From: Anodontia alba
Lineage: Eukaryota > Mollusca > Bivalvia > Lucinida > Lucinidae
Length of the DNA stretch: 64,000 nucleotides
Direction: 5' to 3'
Assembly: GCA_964016985.1 (NCBI GenBank)
Contig: OZ024830.1
Location: forward strand, 16,644,419-16,708,418
Below the pieces are notes generated by a model. It was not told where the DNA came from. It searched no databases and saw nothing but the letters and a program-made list of their open reading frames with translations. The position numbers and the translations under genes were made by a program. Shown here piece by piece: positions 1-11,159 of the stretch. How positions within the stretch are numbered: position 1 is the stretch's first letter; each line of letters starts with the position of its first letter.

Positions 1-440
1 TACATAGCTGCATAAATATTTTGTTGGAACATTATACAAAAATGGAGATGTTTTGTGCACAAATCGATTTTTCATTGCATTTTGCAATTTTTGGTGGTTT
101 TGCCATAAATCCGAAGAACTGATATAGTGCCTGCTATGTACATATCACGTTGCTGAAGATGTACGTTGTTGATCTTGAGGTGAAATTTGTCTGGTACACC
201 TGATGAAAAAAAATCACTTAAAATGCACACAGGCTTGCACCCTTTTCATTTAGTAACATTTATAAAAATAATAAAAAACTAGATTGGGCAGTCGATGGCA
301 CACCATTGCGAATCCCCACGCTTCTGGCAGAAATTGCTCTTGTACCACACAGCATAGTTTTAAGCCACCAGGCAAAATTCTACTTGTATGTTATTCTACT
401 CATCATTCCCTTCAATTTGATATGCCACATGACCATGTTA
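1..440. other. AT-rich non-coding stretch
   Basis: No coding exon, RNA gene or clear repeat boundary was found. The short open frame starting near 284 has no splice context or recognisable domain and runs into a dispersed repeat. Confidence 0.5.
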
Positions 441-815
441 TGAGAAACTTAATTTTTGACCCCGCCCCATCTCCCCCAAGTCCCACCCCAAAGGGTGTTC
501 CTGGAGTCACAAAGTAAATCCCGTTCAATATGTTTTACATCTATCACTACTGAGTATATGTGCACATTTTCGCATAAAAATCTTTAAAATTGACTTTGAA
601 ATTGGAAATTGTAATATTTGACCTTTTGACCCCTCCCCAGGGCCCCTGGGGGCGGGGCCAAAAATAAACGTGCTCTTGCATGCCCCACTTGTGTAAGCAA
701 GCCAGTCACCAAATTTGGTTGGATTCTGTCCAGCGGTTTGGGAGGAGATAACATGGACAGACGGACGGAGGCGATAACAGTATCCCCGACGCTTTTTCTA
801 AAAAGCGTGGGGATA
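441..815 (+). repeat. Dispersed repeat ending in a hairpin
   Basis: The segment has GC-rich blocks (around 630-660), a GGACAGACGGACGGAG-type motif near 754-770, and a terminal hairpin at 781-815. The hairpin arms are TATCCCC+ACGCTTTTT and AAAAAGCGT+GGGGATA around a two-base loop, with one unpaired G. The same plan (unit, GGACGGAC motif, closing hairpin) recurs in other elements of this window. The left boundary is a guess. Confidence 0.5.
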
Positions 816-843
816 AAAATAAATAAACTAAGGAGGAAAAAAT

Positions 844-920
844 GTGCCCGATACAGGACTCCTACCCACAACCCCCTGCTTGCAAGTCAGGTGCTCTACC
901 AACAGAGCTAACCAGGCTGA
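844..920 (-). repeat. tRNA-Ala-like SINE head fragment
   Basis: Read on the minus strand, this has a tRNA-like head with A box TTAGCTCTGTTGGTAGAGC and an anticodon loop CTTGCAA that would give anticodon TGC (Ala). The T-arm side is degenerate and no clean acceptor stem closes, so this is a tRNA-derived repeat rather than a functional tRNA gene. Two related heads occur at 2631-2689 and 2870-2946. Confidence 0.55.
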
Positions 921-1306
921 CAATCCTGCCAATCACCACACTCCTTCCCCTTTTAACTTTTAAGTGCCAGGCATCAACTGAACATACTATCAGTTTCTAG
1001 CCTCTACATGCACTTATCAACACCAACCCCGTGGGTTATTAAAGTAAACTAAGGATGAAAAAGCAGTGTTCTTGGGGACGCAGAATCCTGCATCTCATGA
1101 TGCATAAATCAGGATCTGGACTCCTAAAAACTCCCAAAGCCGAGTCCGTGGGACGCATGTTTTTTTCCGGTGGGATGACTACTAATTATGATCAGATTAT
1201 TTGACTGGAGTCTAAAGTCTGCCACATGATATTCGTACCGTTGGTAGCATTTTAAAAGAACAGTAGTAATCCGGCGCATGCTTTTCACACCGGCGACAGT
1301 ACAGTT

Positions 1307-1553
1307 ATTTGCTTAGGCCTAAAATAAAAAAGTGTGTGTTTCAGTTTACCCAACCGTGCTTAATTTATCTCCACCGACCTTAAAGTTTTTTTTAAGTTTT
1401 TTGGGGGCATTTTCCTGTTTGGTCGTATTGCTTTCTTATTAACCTCATATAAAAACTTTTAGCAAAATGAAAATATATACCAACCTACCGTCCCTATTTC
1501 AAAATTCCATATAACCTGAAATATACATATTTTTTTATTTGGCCTAAGCAAAT
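1307..1553. mobile_element. TIR element (MITE), copy 1
   Basis: The element is about 247 bp and non-coding. The left end starts ATTTGCTTAGGCC and the right end is its exact complement, GGCCTAAGCAAAT. Weaker pairing continues inward (AATAAAAAA...GTTTCAG against CTGAAA...TTTTTTATT). A diverged full-length relative lies at 60566-60816. The inner blocks CATATAAAAACTTTT and CCAACCTACCGTC are shared. The DNA-transposon superfamily is not determined. Confidence 0.65.
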
Positions 1554-2453
1554 GGTAGTTAAACGTGTTGGCAGTTCACACTTCAGCGATCAAGCAATTA
1601 AAGCATGAGACTGACACCGGTATGTGTCCCTCATTGTGTATTGCCTGCACCGACTGACTGATCCATCGAAAATGCACACGCATGCAGCGATTTTTTTAGC
1701 TGCGAGTCCTGCTTCATATACTTATATTTTTTCTCTGGGACTCACAAATATGATATAAGCGAGTCCCTGGACTCAGAAAATACAGCAGAAAACTGCTGTA
1801 AAACATGTAACTTTTTCATGATTTTATCATGGGACTCAATGAATTTCAATCATGAGAGTCCTTCGGACTCACTAGAGCCAAACTGTAAATAAATCTGCGC
1901 ATGTGTCATGTTTTTATGCCTTGAGGCTGGCATTTTTTTTTTTTTTTTTTTTTTTTGTTTGATCTTTTTTTTTACATTTTAAATTTTTTCGGGCACTGAA
2001 TTTTCATCACTAACATCAAAAGTGCCTGCTTACTGTTTTCTGTGAAAACACGACAAGTGGCCACAAAAAAGATAGTACCTTATCCCTTTGCCAGATATCA
2101 GTCTGCATCAAAACCGTTATTCCTACTTGTCACTAAAAGAAAAATAGTTTCCAAGTCCCGTTGAATCTATCCCGTAAACCCTGTGAAGAGTCTAATGGGA
2201 CTGCTTAGATGCACCCTGGCAGGGATAATTCTAGCCCAAAGTTTGTATGGGCCCTTGAAATGGGCCAAGGGTCCATGTCCCATTCAAATATATGTAAAAT
2301 TTAGAATTTTGATGGGCCTTTTCAAATTTTGATGGGCCCAAGAATCCTTAATACCCTCCTGAGACCAAAATCAATTGAAAAAAAAAAGAAAAAAAAAAAC
2401 AAAACAAAAAAGTATGTGAAAATAAGGAAACTGATTCTCCATCAGCTATTTAT
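1554..2453. other. Non-coding, GACTC-rich and poly-T DNA
   Basis: No gene seen. It contains many GAGTCC/GGACTC motifs (about 1700-1875), a long poly-T run near 1931-1956, and at about 2211-2355 a repeat rich in GGGCC that reappears in opposite orientation at about 50905-51060. Confidence 0.45.
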
Positions 2454-2946
2454 AGAATGAAGTTACCGGGGACTTGCTCACTATTAAAGGAGAGTCATGA
2501 AAAAAAAAAAAAATGGGACTCCTACTTTTGGGGAGTGTGACTCCTACTTTTTGGCTGGGACTCCTACTTTTTATAAAAAATGGAGTCCCAGACTCCTACT
2601 TTTAAAATCCTAGTGAGAACCCTGAAAAAGTGTGCCAGATGCAGGGCTTGAACCTGCAATCCTCTGCTTGCAAGTCAGGTGCTCTACTAAGAATGAAGTT
2701 ACCGGGGACTTGCTCACTATTAAAGGAGAGTCATGAAAAAAGAAAAAAAAGATGGGACTCCTATTTTTGGAGAGTGTGATTCCTACTTTTTGGCTGGGAC
2801 TCCTACTTTTTTATAAAAAAAGTGAGTCCCAGACTCCTACTTTTAAAATCCTAGTGAGAACCCTGAAAAAGTGTGCCCGATGCAGGACTCGAACCTGCGA
2901 CCCCATGCTTGCAAGTCAGGTTCTCTACCAAATGAGCTAACCAGGC
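2454..2946. repeat. Tandem duplication (~236 bp) with tRNA-Ala-like head
   Basis: The first unit (2454-2689) and second unit (2690-2946) both start AGAATGAAGTTACCGGGGAC. Each carries several GGGACTCCTACTTTT repeats and ends in a minus-strand tRNA-Ala-like head. The first head is cut off by the start of the second unit. The second keeps A box and B box (GGTTCGAGTCC on the minus strand). High unit similarity indicates a recent local duplication. Confidence 0.75.
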
Positions 2947-3439
2947 TGTGAGGAAAAGGAATTTTCAGCATCTTTGGTTATTTTATTATTATTAATTCCC
3001 TCTACTGTGCCACCATATATCTATCTATATATCTGTCTATCTATCTGTTACTGAGTTTGTCAAATTTGGCCATAACCTCAGTTAATTCCTGGGTGGAAGC
3101 CAGTACTAAGCAATGTAGATATTAAAAGTGTCTTACTCCAGGACACATGGCATGATCCCTGGCCTTTTTGGGACAGGAACCCAGAACCACTATATCACGT
3201 TTTTACCACTGCACCAATTCCACTTCCTGGGTAGAAACAAGTACAAAACAATTACTTTGTAATAGCGCAGGACTTCCTGGGTAGAAACCAGTACTAAACA
3301 ATGTTGATAAGGTATCTCGCTGAAGGACACAACACATGACGCCTGGTGCGAGTCTCAAACCAGTAACCCTTCAGTGTTTTACCACTGCACTAATCTGCTC
3401 CATATGGCAGGGATCCTACCACATTTTAAAATTGAGCAC

Positions 3440-4600
3440 ATTTACTGTTATTATACCCCCGGCATATAAAGTGTGCCGAAGGGGTATATAGTTTTCATCA
3501 GTTCCGTTAGTCAGTTTGTCTGTCCGTCCATCTATCCGTCCTTCAGTCCGTCTGTCCAGATGTGATTCTATAACCAAGTTTTACTTTGAAGGTTTTTGAT
3601 TGCTTATACTCTGCAGCCATTGATAAAAAAATTTTCATATTTGGTATGGGGTACCTGGGAGGGTTCTCTTCGATTCTACATCAATGAACCCCTGGGTCAT
3701 TCCCCAGGGCAGGACGAGGTCAAAATCTAGGACACCCCAGTAAAGTAGTATATTGCAGTTTAAAGTAGTATATTGCAGTTTGTTTATGCAAACAACCTCT
3801 TATTAAAGAATGATGTTTATCAGACATGTTTATCACATCAACATTCAGTGTAATAAGGTCAAGGTCATTGTGATCATATTTTCATGCTCCAGCGATTTTG
3901 CCTTATATCTTGAAGATTGTTTCATGGATTAATGTGATACTTGGAATATTGGTTCTGTGTGACACCATGATTGACAGCATAACAAATGTAAGTCACCTTG
4001 ACCTATATTCCATGGTCCAGTAATTTTGCCTTATATCTTGAATGTTAATTGATATATGAACATCATTATTTGGGATTATGAATTAGTATGATCCAACAGT
4101 TGACCTAAAAGTAAATGTAGGTCACTGTGACCTATATTTCATAGTCCTTTGTTTTTATGTTACATCGTGAAGACATTTTGATGTATTACTGTCATATTTT
4201 GGGGTTATGTGACCTATATTTCATAGCCCTGTGATTTTGTCTTATATACTCTCACTGTTTGATACTTAAATGTTATATTACATATAAAGACACAGTGTGA
4301 CCCAAACTTTCACCTCAAAGTAAATATAAATCAGTATGACCTATATTTCATGGTCTAGTGATTTTGCTTAGTATCTTAGATTATTTAATGTATTAACATC
4401 ATAGTTGGTATAATGCATCAGTGTGACCATCAGATTAACTTCTCAAGTATATGTTAGTCAGTGGCCTATATTTTATGGCCCAGCAAATTTGCTTCATATC
4501 TTAAAGACTATTTACCCTAGGAAAGTTGTTCTTGGAATGATAGATCAGTGACATTGTAAACTATAGCTTGCCCTATATCATTGTCATTAACTTTGAAAAT
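3440..4600. repeat. Hairpin-capped diverged tandem array, ~128-bp period
   Basis: The left edge is a hairpin near 3454-3492 built from TATACCCC, GGCA, TGCC and GGGGTATA, followed by a TCTGTCCGTCCATCTATCCG tract. Units then recur with GTGACCTATATTTCATGG and GATTTTGCCTTATATCTTG blocks near 3870, 4003, 4130, 4211, 4340 and 4463. Fainter copies continue towards about 6230. A local 20-bp direct duplication (AGTAGTATATTGCAGTTT) lies near 3733-3781. No protein is encoded. Confidence 0.6.
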
Positions 4601-6235
4601 ATTTTATAACTAAGAAATGGCGCCGGCTGGGGGTACATGCATTCGTGACCCTCTGGGCACTTGCTCTAGTTTCATTAATTTTGTACCATCAGTATTCAGC
4701 AGCACATAAAGAGCCTGGTCATTTTTGCAGGTACAGGGCAAATTTAGGGGGTAAAAATCCTTACCAGGAGGTAAATGGAAATGCTGAGGGGCTTTTATAG
4801 ATGAGACTATGCACATCGTTTTTACACTTAGCTTCAGGTTGAGAGACTCTTGTTCGCTTGGCTGCAAGCTAGGAAGCTGTTTTTGGAAGTTATGGATTGA
4901 TTGTAATGGTTTTGAAGAACAGCAGTGAAACATTATGTACAATGTATAAAGAGCATGGAAACTAACTGAATTTAAGTAGTGTCGACCGCTACTTTATGAA
5001 ATACTGAAATAGGAAATATCTGAGAGATATTTTGTAGAAATGTGTGGTAAAACTCGTATACCACTATTTATTTATACCAGCAAACACTGTTTGTTTAGTC
5101 GATGCTGTTTATACCGCAGTACTTTTGGGCAGTAGTGTTATTTCGGTCTTCTCACAGTGTTCAATATGCACACATTCTGAATTCTGTTATTTTAAATGTG
5201 TGGCAGTGGCCCTTCGTCTTAAACTGCCTCGTCCCACTATTTACAGTGAAATGAAACCGAAAGTAGATTAATAAATGAAAGCAAACAAAATGACACAAGT
5301 TGCTTATAATGTTAGCTTTTCAAGTGACAGCCAGGTCACTGGAGTGAATGTATGTGTGTGTTTGAGCTTAACGTCCCAACAACAACTAAGGTCATATAGT
5401 GATGGGACCTCGGTTCAAGACTTGTGTGAAAGTTGGGAAGCCCGGAATAGAAGTCACTACCCCTGGTTTGTGTCGGGAGTAGCTCACCAATTGTACCAAG
5501 AGGCTTCTGTGTCACTAAAGTGGTTTACAGATACGGAGACACTTGAAATAATCTTTTCAAATGAACAAATGGAAGTCCTTCACAGGTATATTGTGATACA
5601 TAGCATGGTATTTCATGAAAAAAACATGGTATTTTATTTTTCACATTACCTAACACTACTGTTTTGCCTACATCTCGGCCTGTTTAGCAAACTCTGCAAA
5701 CATTACTTACATTTTCATAAACTGGAAAATTAACTTGGTGTTTGGCTACTATAATACATTTACTATAATATTTACTCAGTGCACAGCTTACCCACATTTG
5801 TGGGTGTCCTGTCTTGTCGGTAGTAATTCTATAGATCTGCCAGTCTGTGCACATATTTGGTCATATGTTCTGTACTGTATGATAAAATTTGGTGTGTGGG
5901 TACATCTACATAATATAAGTAGGTCACTGACCTGTATTGATCTCTGACCTGACATTAAAAAAAACCTCAAGTGCAAAGTCTCATGTATTGTTTGACCTGG
6001 ACTGACGTTGATTTGACTGTGGGTACATGTACATGTAGTGTAGCCGTTGCAGGGCTATAAAGAACCACTATGACCTATATTTACAACCATCAATCTCTAT
6101 TATAAAGTTTTTCATGGGACGTATCTCCCGTGTTGTGTACATATGGTCTAGCTTGATCAGATTCACTTTGTGGGTACTCAGGGGAGGACAGCATTACATA
6201 CAAGTAGGTCACTGTACCCTATATAAAGACTGACC
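4601..6235. other. Non-coding stretch with degraded repeat fragments
   Basis: The longest open frame here (5275-5733, 152 codons) has no recognisable domain. It overlaps a decayed SINE 3' fragment near 5355-5400 (TTGAGCTTAACGTCCC, the reverse of a SINE tail), so it is not called as a gene. Remnants of the GTGACCTATATTT array occur at about 5925-6235. Confidence 0.5.
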
Positions 6236-6247
6236 TACATGAAAGAA

Positions 6248-6553
6248 GTCAGCCTCGGTGGCTCATTTGGATGCGCCATCCGACTGGAGACCAGGAGGTC
6301 GCAGGTTCAACCCCCGCCGAGGTCGGCAACTTTCTTTCGTGGAGATTGATCATGAAATATTTTCTACGGTCGTTCTCTCCCTTGCCCTGATTCAAGAAGG
6401 GCAGTTGTCAGTTTCTGGCGAAAGAATGTGCACAATACTGGTTAACCGCTTAGAGGACTAAGCCTGCCCAGTAAACATGTGGTTAGGTAAACTGACCGCG
6501 CTCGACATGACCCCATTGGGTTGACTGGGCCATAAAACCTCAACACAAACAAA
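6248..6553 (+). mobile_element. tRNA-derived SINE, family A, with target-site duplication
   Basis: The head has A box GGTGGCTCATTTGGATG and B box GGTTCAACCC, followed by the family body (TTTCGTGGAGATTGATCATG) and a tail GGCCATAAAACCTCAACAC. The insertion is flanked by a perfect 12-bp direct repeat TACATGAAAGAA at 6236-6247 and 6554-6565. Intact TSDs and close similarity to copies at 22845, 23511 and 43626 point to recent retrotransposition by a LINE partner that is not present here. Confidence 0.92.
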
Positions 6554-6727
6554 TACATGAAAGAAAAAATGTATCCAATGCAAATCTGCTCAGTCATGAC
6601 TGTCATACTGTACATATATGGCCTATGCTGATTAAATTATGTCCCCCACCGAATGGGAGGGGGGCATACTGTTTATGTTGTGGATCCTGATTGCATCAGC
6701 ATCAGTTTGTAACCAACATCCAGTTGA

Positions 6728-6967
6728 TATTGGCTTTTAGTTGGGCCAGGCCTGATATCCTTGTCCCAGGATAGCAGGTAAGGGTAGTGGGGGGATGTTT
6801 TTATTTCTTATGTTTGTTCACCTTCATTCCTGTTCCCCTTTTTTCCCTGTCTATCTGTTTCATCTCTTCTTCATTGTATCTTTTCTGCCTTTCTCTGAGA
6901 GACAACACAAAATGACCCACCAGGGTTGACATATAGTTAAACTCCAATACAATGAATCACATGATTT
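6728..6967 (+). mobile_element. SINE-like repeat, family C, copy 1
   Basis: This ~240-bp repeat starts at the GGGCCAGGCCTGATATCC block. It has a pyrimidine-rich middle (TTCATTCCTGTTCC) and a 3' block GACAACACAAAATGACCCAC, ending in a tail that resembles the family A tail. A second copy lies at 23226-23452. No clear pol III head was found, so these may be 5'-truncated. Confidence 0.6.
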
Positions 6968-7116
6968 CGGAGTTATCAAATTTTACTTTGACTTCACTAG
7001 CTCCCATGGCAACTGATAAGCGCCCTCATCGGGGCTTGGAGAAATAGAATGGGGTGCATCATGCATTTTCGCAGAGCTGAAATGGACCGAACATGTGTAC
7101 TGGTAAACTGACCTAA

Positions 7117-7987
7117 GTGCTTGCATTAAGGGAAGTCTGTGAATTTAGAATGAATTTATGTGTTATTTAGCTTAAGAATGATGGTTTTACTCCATAAATG
7201 AGAGTTTAAGAATATCAAGGTTAAATTTCTGAAAGTGAGTGAAAACATTTGATCCCCAGGACTTCCAGATATTGGAGCTAGGAAGTCCTGGGACTTCCTG
7301 ATTTTGAAAGTTAGTGCAAATTTACTGGTGTATAAGACAGGAAAGGAAGCATATTCTGGCCAAAACATCACTGACCAATTTTGTTTCATGAGTTATCTCC
7401 CCCTGATGTACGAGAAAAAATCATTTTTGGCCCATAGCACCTTCACTTTATGGAATACTTTGAAGAAATTTTACAGATGAATAGAATACTAAAGGAAGCA
7501 TATTGTGACAAAGGACCCCTACTCTGACCATTTTGGGTCTTGAGTTATCTGCCCTTCATATACAATGTATATGAAAAATGGTTTTTGGCCCATAGTTCCT
7601 TACATAATGTTGTACACATGTATGTGGAAAAGCTCCTTATTAATACATGTATGTTGTATATACATGTATGGAATAGATGGATGAAACTTCATTGATATGC
7701 AGTGATTGCTCTGTCAAAATCAGGAATAGCTCCAATATCTGGAAGTCCTAGTGATCAAATTTTTCACTCACTTTCAGAAATTCAACCTCAATATTCTTAA
7801 ACTCTCATTTATGGAGTAAACCCACCATTCTCAAGCTAAATAACACAAAAATTCATTCTAATTTTTTGTTATAAATGACAAAATATCTTTAAAAGTCGGG
7901 AGTCCCAGACTTCCTGGCATTGATTTTTGGAAGTCCCAGGGCAGTTTTTGGGAGTCTGACTCCCAGACTTCCCTTAATGCAAGCACT
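7117..7987. mobile_element. Foldback element, ~870 bp
   Basis: The outer ends are inverted repeats: AGTGCTTGCATTAAGGGAAG on the left and CTTCCCTTAATGCAAGCACT on the right. Inside, a second long inverted match joins about 7138-7290 (ACTCCATAAATGAGAG, CTTCCAGATATTGGAGCTA) with about 7720-7862 (TAGCTCCAATATCTGGAAG, CTCTCATTTATGGAGT). The centre is about 430 bp of non-coding DNA. No transposase is present, so it would be non-autonomous. Confidence 0.75.
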
Positions 7988-8571
7988 GGATATATTTAGC
8001 TCTAAAGCTACTATAAAATGGGTGATAACTGCTACTTTGGCTTTTCCACTTCTGAGTGTTCTGCCCTTATCGTTTGAAAAATAGTTTTTGGCCTATATTT
8101 CCATATGACATGGAACGCTAGATGAAACTTTACAGATTTTCAGGATACTTAAGGATGCCTATTGTTGGTAAGGAGAACTTCTGTGGACAATTAAGTTCTT
8201 CATTTACCTACCTTTGATACATCTGAAAATACTTTCTGTTTAGCTGTAATTAGTTTCTGTACAAAATGGAATAATTGAGTTTGAATACCAGGAGATATAG
8301 CAAGTTATTGTCACAGGTTGTATCAAGGCTTTTGGATATTGGCTGTCCCATTTCTAAGACTATCCTCTACAAATATCTGTAGATACCTATTTTGCGGTGT
8401 TGTTATCAGTCAGAGCACTTACTTGAAACTTCAGTCTTCGCGAAAAGTGCAAGACTGCCTGATATAACTTGCATTTTTTCATTTTGTCCTGCAAAAATAT
8501 TTAGTCTGTTTGACAAATGTCCTGTGAATCTTAGCAAAGAAAATAACATTCTGACAACAAATATGCCTAAT

Positions 8572-8759
8572 CAGGGCCTGACAAATTTGAGTTTCAACCA
8601 CTTGCCCGGCAGTCCACAGCATCATGAAAATAGCTTGGAATTACAATATTCCTTATATATTCTATACATTTTTCTGGGCAAGTGAAATAAAACAATTACT
8701 TGCCCAGCCAAGATTTGGACTTGTCCCAGGCAGCTGGGCAATGGATTTGTCAGGCCCTG
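8572..8759. mobile_element. 188-bp MITE with CAGGGCCTGACAAAT ends
   Basis: The left end CAGGGCCTGACAAATTTGAG is matched by the reverse complement of the right end (ATTTGTCAGGCCCTG). The flanks TGCCTAAT and TGCCTTCA could be a decayed 8-bp target duplication, which would fit hAT-like elements, but that is only suggestive. The open frames over this region have no recognised domains and are explained by the repeat. Confidence 0.7.
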
Positions 8760-9690
8760 TGCCTTCAGTCCTGCAGATACTTATCAGTCCAGCAAAAGAT
8801 TACTGTCTGTCTGATGGCTGTCCTGCATCAGTAGAAAAGATTTTGTGAAGACTGTTACATGTACTTACACAGCTGATCATAGAAATCACTTCATGAAGTA
8901 CATTTTAATATACCTTTTTCAAGATGCAAGATTAATTTTGTTTCCCTTTCTGTTTGATCAGCATCATTCAATTGAGTGATTATTTTGGCACCTCAGAACT
9001 TGGACCAGTCGCTTGTATATTGATTATAGTTAATCAGAATGGAGGGACTTGATTATCTTGACAAGTTCCTTCTGTCCTTTTGTTTTTCTGGCAAGGGGAG
9101 ATGACTAGAAAGTTAAACTAAGAAGAGGACAGCAAAAATTTAATCTGTACTGAGTTTTTTCCTTCCTTCTTTGTTGTTTGCATAGTGGTACTTGACGCAG
9201 TGATCATCCAAATGAGATGATAATAAATTACTTTTTTGGGATACCCCTTTAACTTTTACCTGCTGAACATACGTTATTTGAGTGTGCACACCAGATTTTC
9301 TTTCCTTTATTCAACAGTTAAAGCTCCAAATGTACCTAAAAAAAAAACATCCACACTCTTGTCAAAACTACTAAAACACTTTGAAAAACAAACTAAAACA
9401 TCATATAAAAATGTGCTAAAAACATCAAATTTTCACTAATTTACTCAGTTTTGCAACCTTGTCCAGCTTCTGAACATGTAACTGAGCAGTGCATCTTTGC
9501 GCTGATTGGATAGGTTTTACTACAAGTATACAGCAGCATGGAATTCAAAATAAGTCCACTGATAGAAAAAATCATGCTACTGAGTGATTTTTATGATCTG
9601 CTGCTTAAGTAAGTGCTCTGACTGTTTTTGGTTTGCCTTGGTTGAAAAGCTGCTCCTTGGCAGGGATAGTGAGATAGTAAAAATACTGTT
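8760..9690. other. Non-coding stretch, nothing recognised
   Basis: AT-rich sequence with no supported exon, RNA gene or well-bounded repeat. A short open frame near 9236-9439 is Lys/Thr-rich and lies in AT-rich DNA without splice context. Confidence 0.45.
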
Positions 9691-9693
9691 TTT

Positions 9694-10052
9694 CATCAGT
9701 ACTAAGTATCTTCATGATCCTCAGGTAATTTTAATTCTTCAGTACTAAGTATCTTCATGATCCTCAGGTAATTTTAATTCATCAGTACTAAGTATCTTCA
9801 TGATCATCAGTACTAAGTATCTTCATGATCCTCAGGTAATTTTAATTCATCTTCATGATCATCAGTACTAAGTATCTTCATGATCCTCAGGTAATTTTAA
9901 TTCATCTTCATGATCATCAGTACTAAGTATCTTCATGATCCTCAGGTAATTTTAATTCATCAGTACTAAGTATCTTCATGATCCTCAGGTAATTTTAATT
10001 CATCAGTACTAAGTATCTTCACGATCCTCAGGTAATTTTAATTCATCAGTAC
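9694..10052 (+). repeat. Minisatellite, ~43-bp unit, about eight copies
   Basis: The unit begins CATCAGTACTAAGTATCTTC and continues with ATGATCCTCAGGTAATTTTA. Unit starts are near 9694, 9738, 9780, 9805, 9859, 9915, 9958 and 10001. Some spacings are shorter or longer because of an extra or missing partial block CATCTTCATGAT. Units are nearly identical, which implies recent expansion or homogenisation. Confidence 0.9.
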
Positions 10053-10059
10053 TAAAATA

Positions 10060-11155
10060 CTGTTGAAATACATGTACCAGAGCAACAGATAATTTTGGGG
10101 GCATTTGGGTATTTAACTCCATCAAAATTTAGTCAGTTGGGTAAAATCACATTATTATTTTTCAGTTTGAGTAAAGTTACCCCGAAGATGAAAAGTAATT
10201 GGATAAAACTTATCAAACAGAAAGAAAGAGCACAAAAAAGCCTGATTTAGGTATTTAAAACATGATATTTCTGTATACCCTTTAAATATTATGATAGTAT
10301 TTGTCATATGAAGAATAAAAACACCTATTATGTGCAGTAATCATAATATAATTTTAACAGTAATCATGTGCTTTACTGGCCTTGAAATTTTAATTTTCAC
10401 CCTTGAATTTGGTAATAATTGTGTACTTTGTCAAATCAATTGGGTATTAATACCCAAGTTTTTGAAAATAATTGAGTATTTGCTCAAAACATTAGAGTAT
10501 TTTACACAGATACTCCCTTTATCTCTTGCCCTGCATGTACTATTCCATCTCAAATACAGCATTTTGACCCATTTTATTCCAAAGTCAAATTTGCTCACTT
10601 ACTCTTTTAGTATGAGAATAGGTAGAAATTGTGCTTTTGTTTGAGAAAAAAGTGGAAATTGTTAATTTTTCGAAAAGTGTTGTTGCCTGTAAACTTAAAT
10701 TTGGTATTATATTGAATCATCTACATGAAGTTGCATGGGTATCAAAGGCCAACTATCCACTTGTTGACCGTGGTCACTCGTTGACCATGGTCCAAGGTCA
10801 TATATAAAATTATTAAAGAAATAAGTACATGTAAATAAAATAAAACAGCTGGGCAAATTTATGCCAAATTGCATTGTTCAAATGGTTTAGGTTACATGAC
10901 CAAAATGGCTGCCATGACCATATATGGTAAAAACCCTCCTAAAATCCTTCTGTCAGAAACCAAATAGCCAATGACCATAAAACCTGATATGCAAATGATG
11001 AACCTTGGGTAAATTCGGTCACTTGAGCTTTTGTATGAAAAAATGGCTTAACACTTGATTTTTATTTACCGGTTTTGAAAAAAAAAACAACAAAAAACTG
11101 TCATATTATGTCATGGCGTTTTCTGGCTATCCATTCTCCTGTTCGTCTGGCATAC
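10060..11155. other. Non-coding flank with dispersed repeat fragments
   Basis: Contains a repeat piece near 10840-10960 with ACCAAAATGGCTGCCATGAC and GGTAAAAACCC blocks. Similar pieces lie near 14230-14370 and 14590-14770. A 104-codon open frame at 10330-10644 is hydrophobic, AT-biased and unrecognised, and is not called. Confidence 0.45.
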
Positions 11156-11159
11156 ACGA

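Noticed and set aside
2870..2946. Candidate functional tRNA-Ala gene on the minus strand
   Set aside because: A and B boxes are present but the acceptor stem does not close and the same head recurs in repeats; treated as tRNA-derived repeat.
5275..5733. 152-codon plus-strand open frame
   Set aside because: No domain, no splice or promoter context, and it overlaps a decayed SINE tail (TTGAGCTTAACGTCCC).
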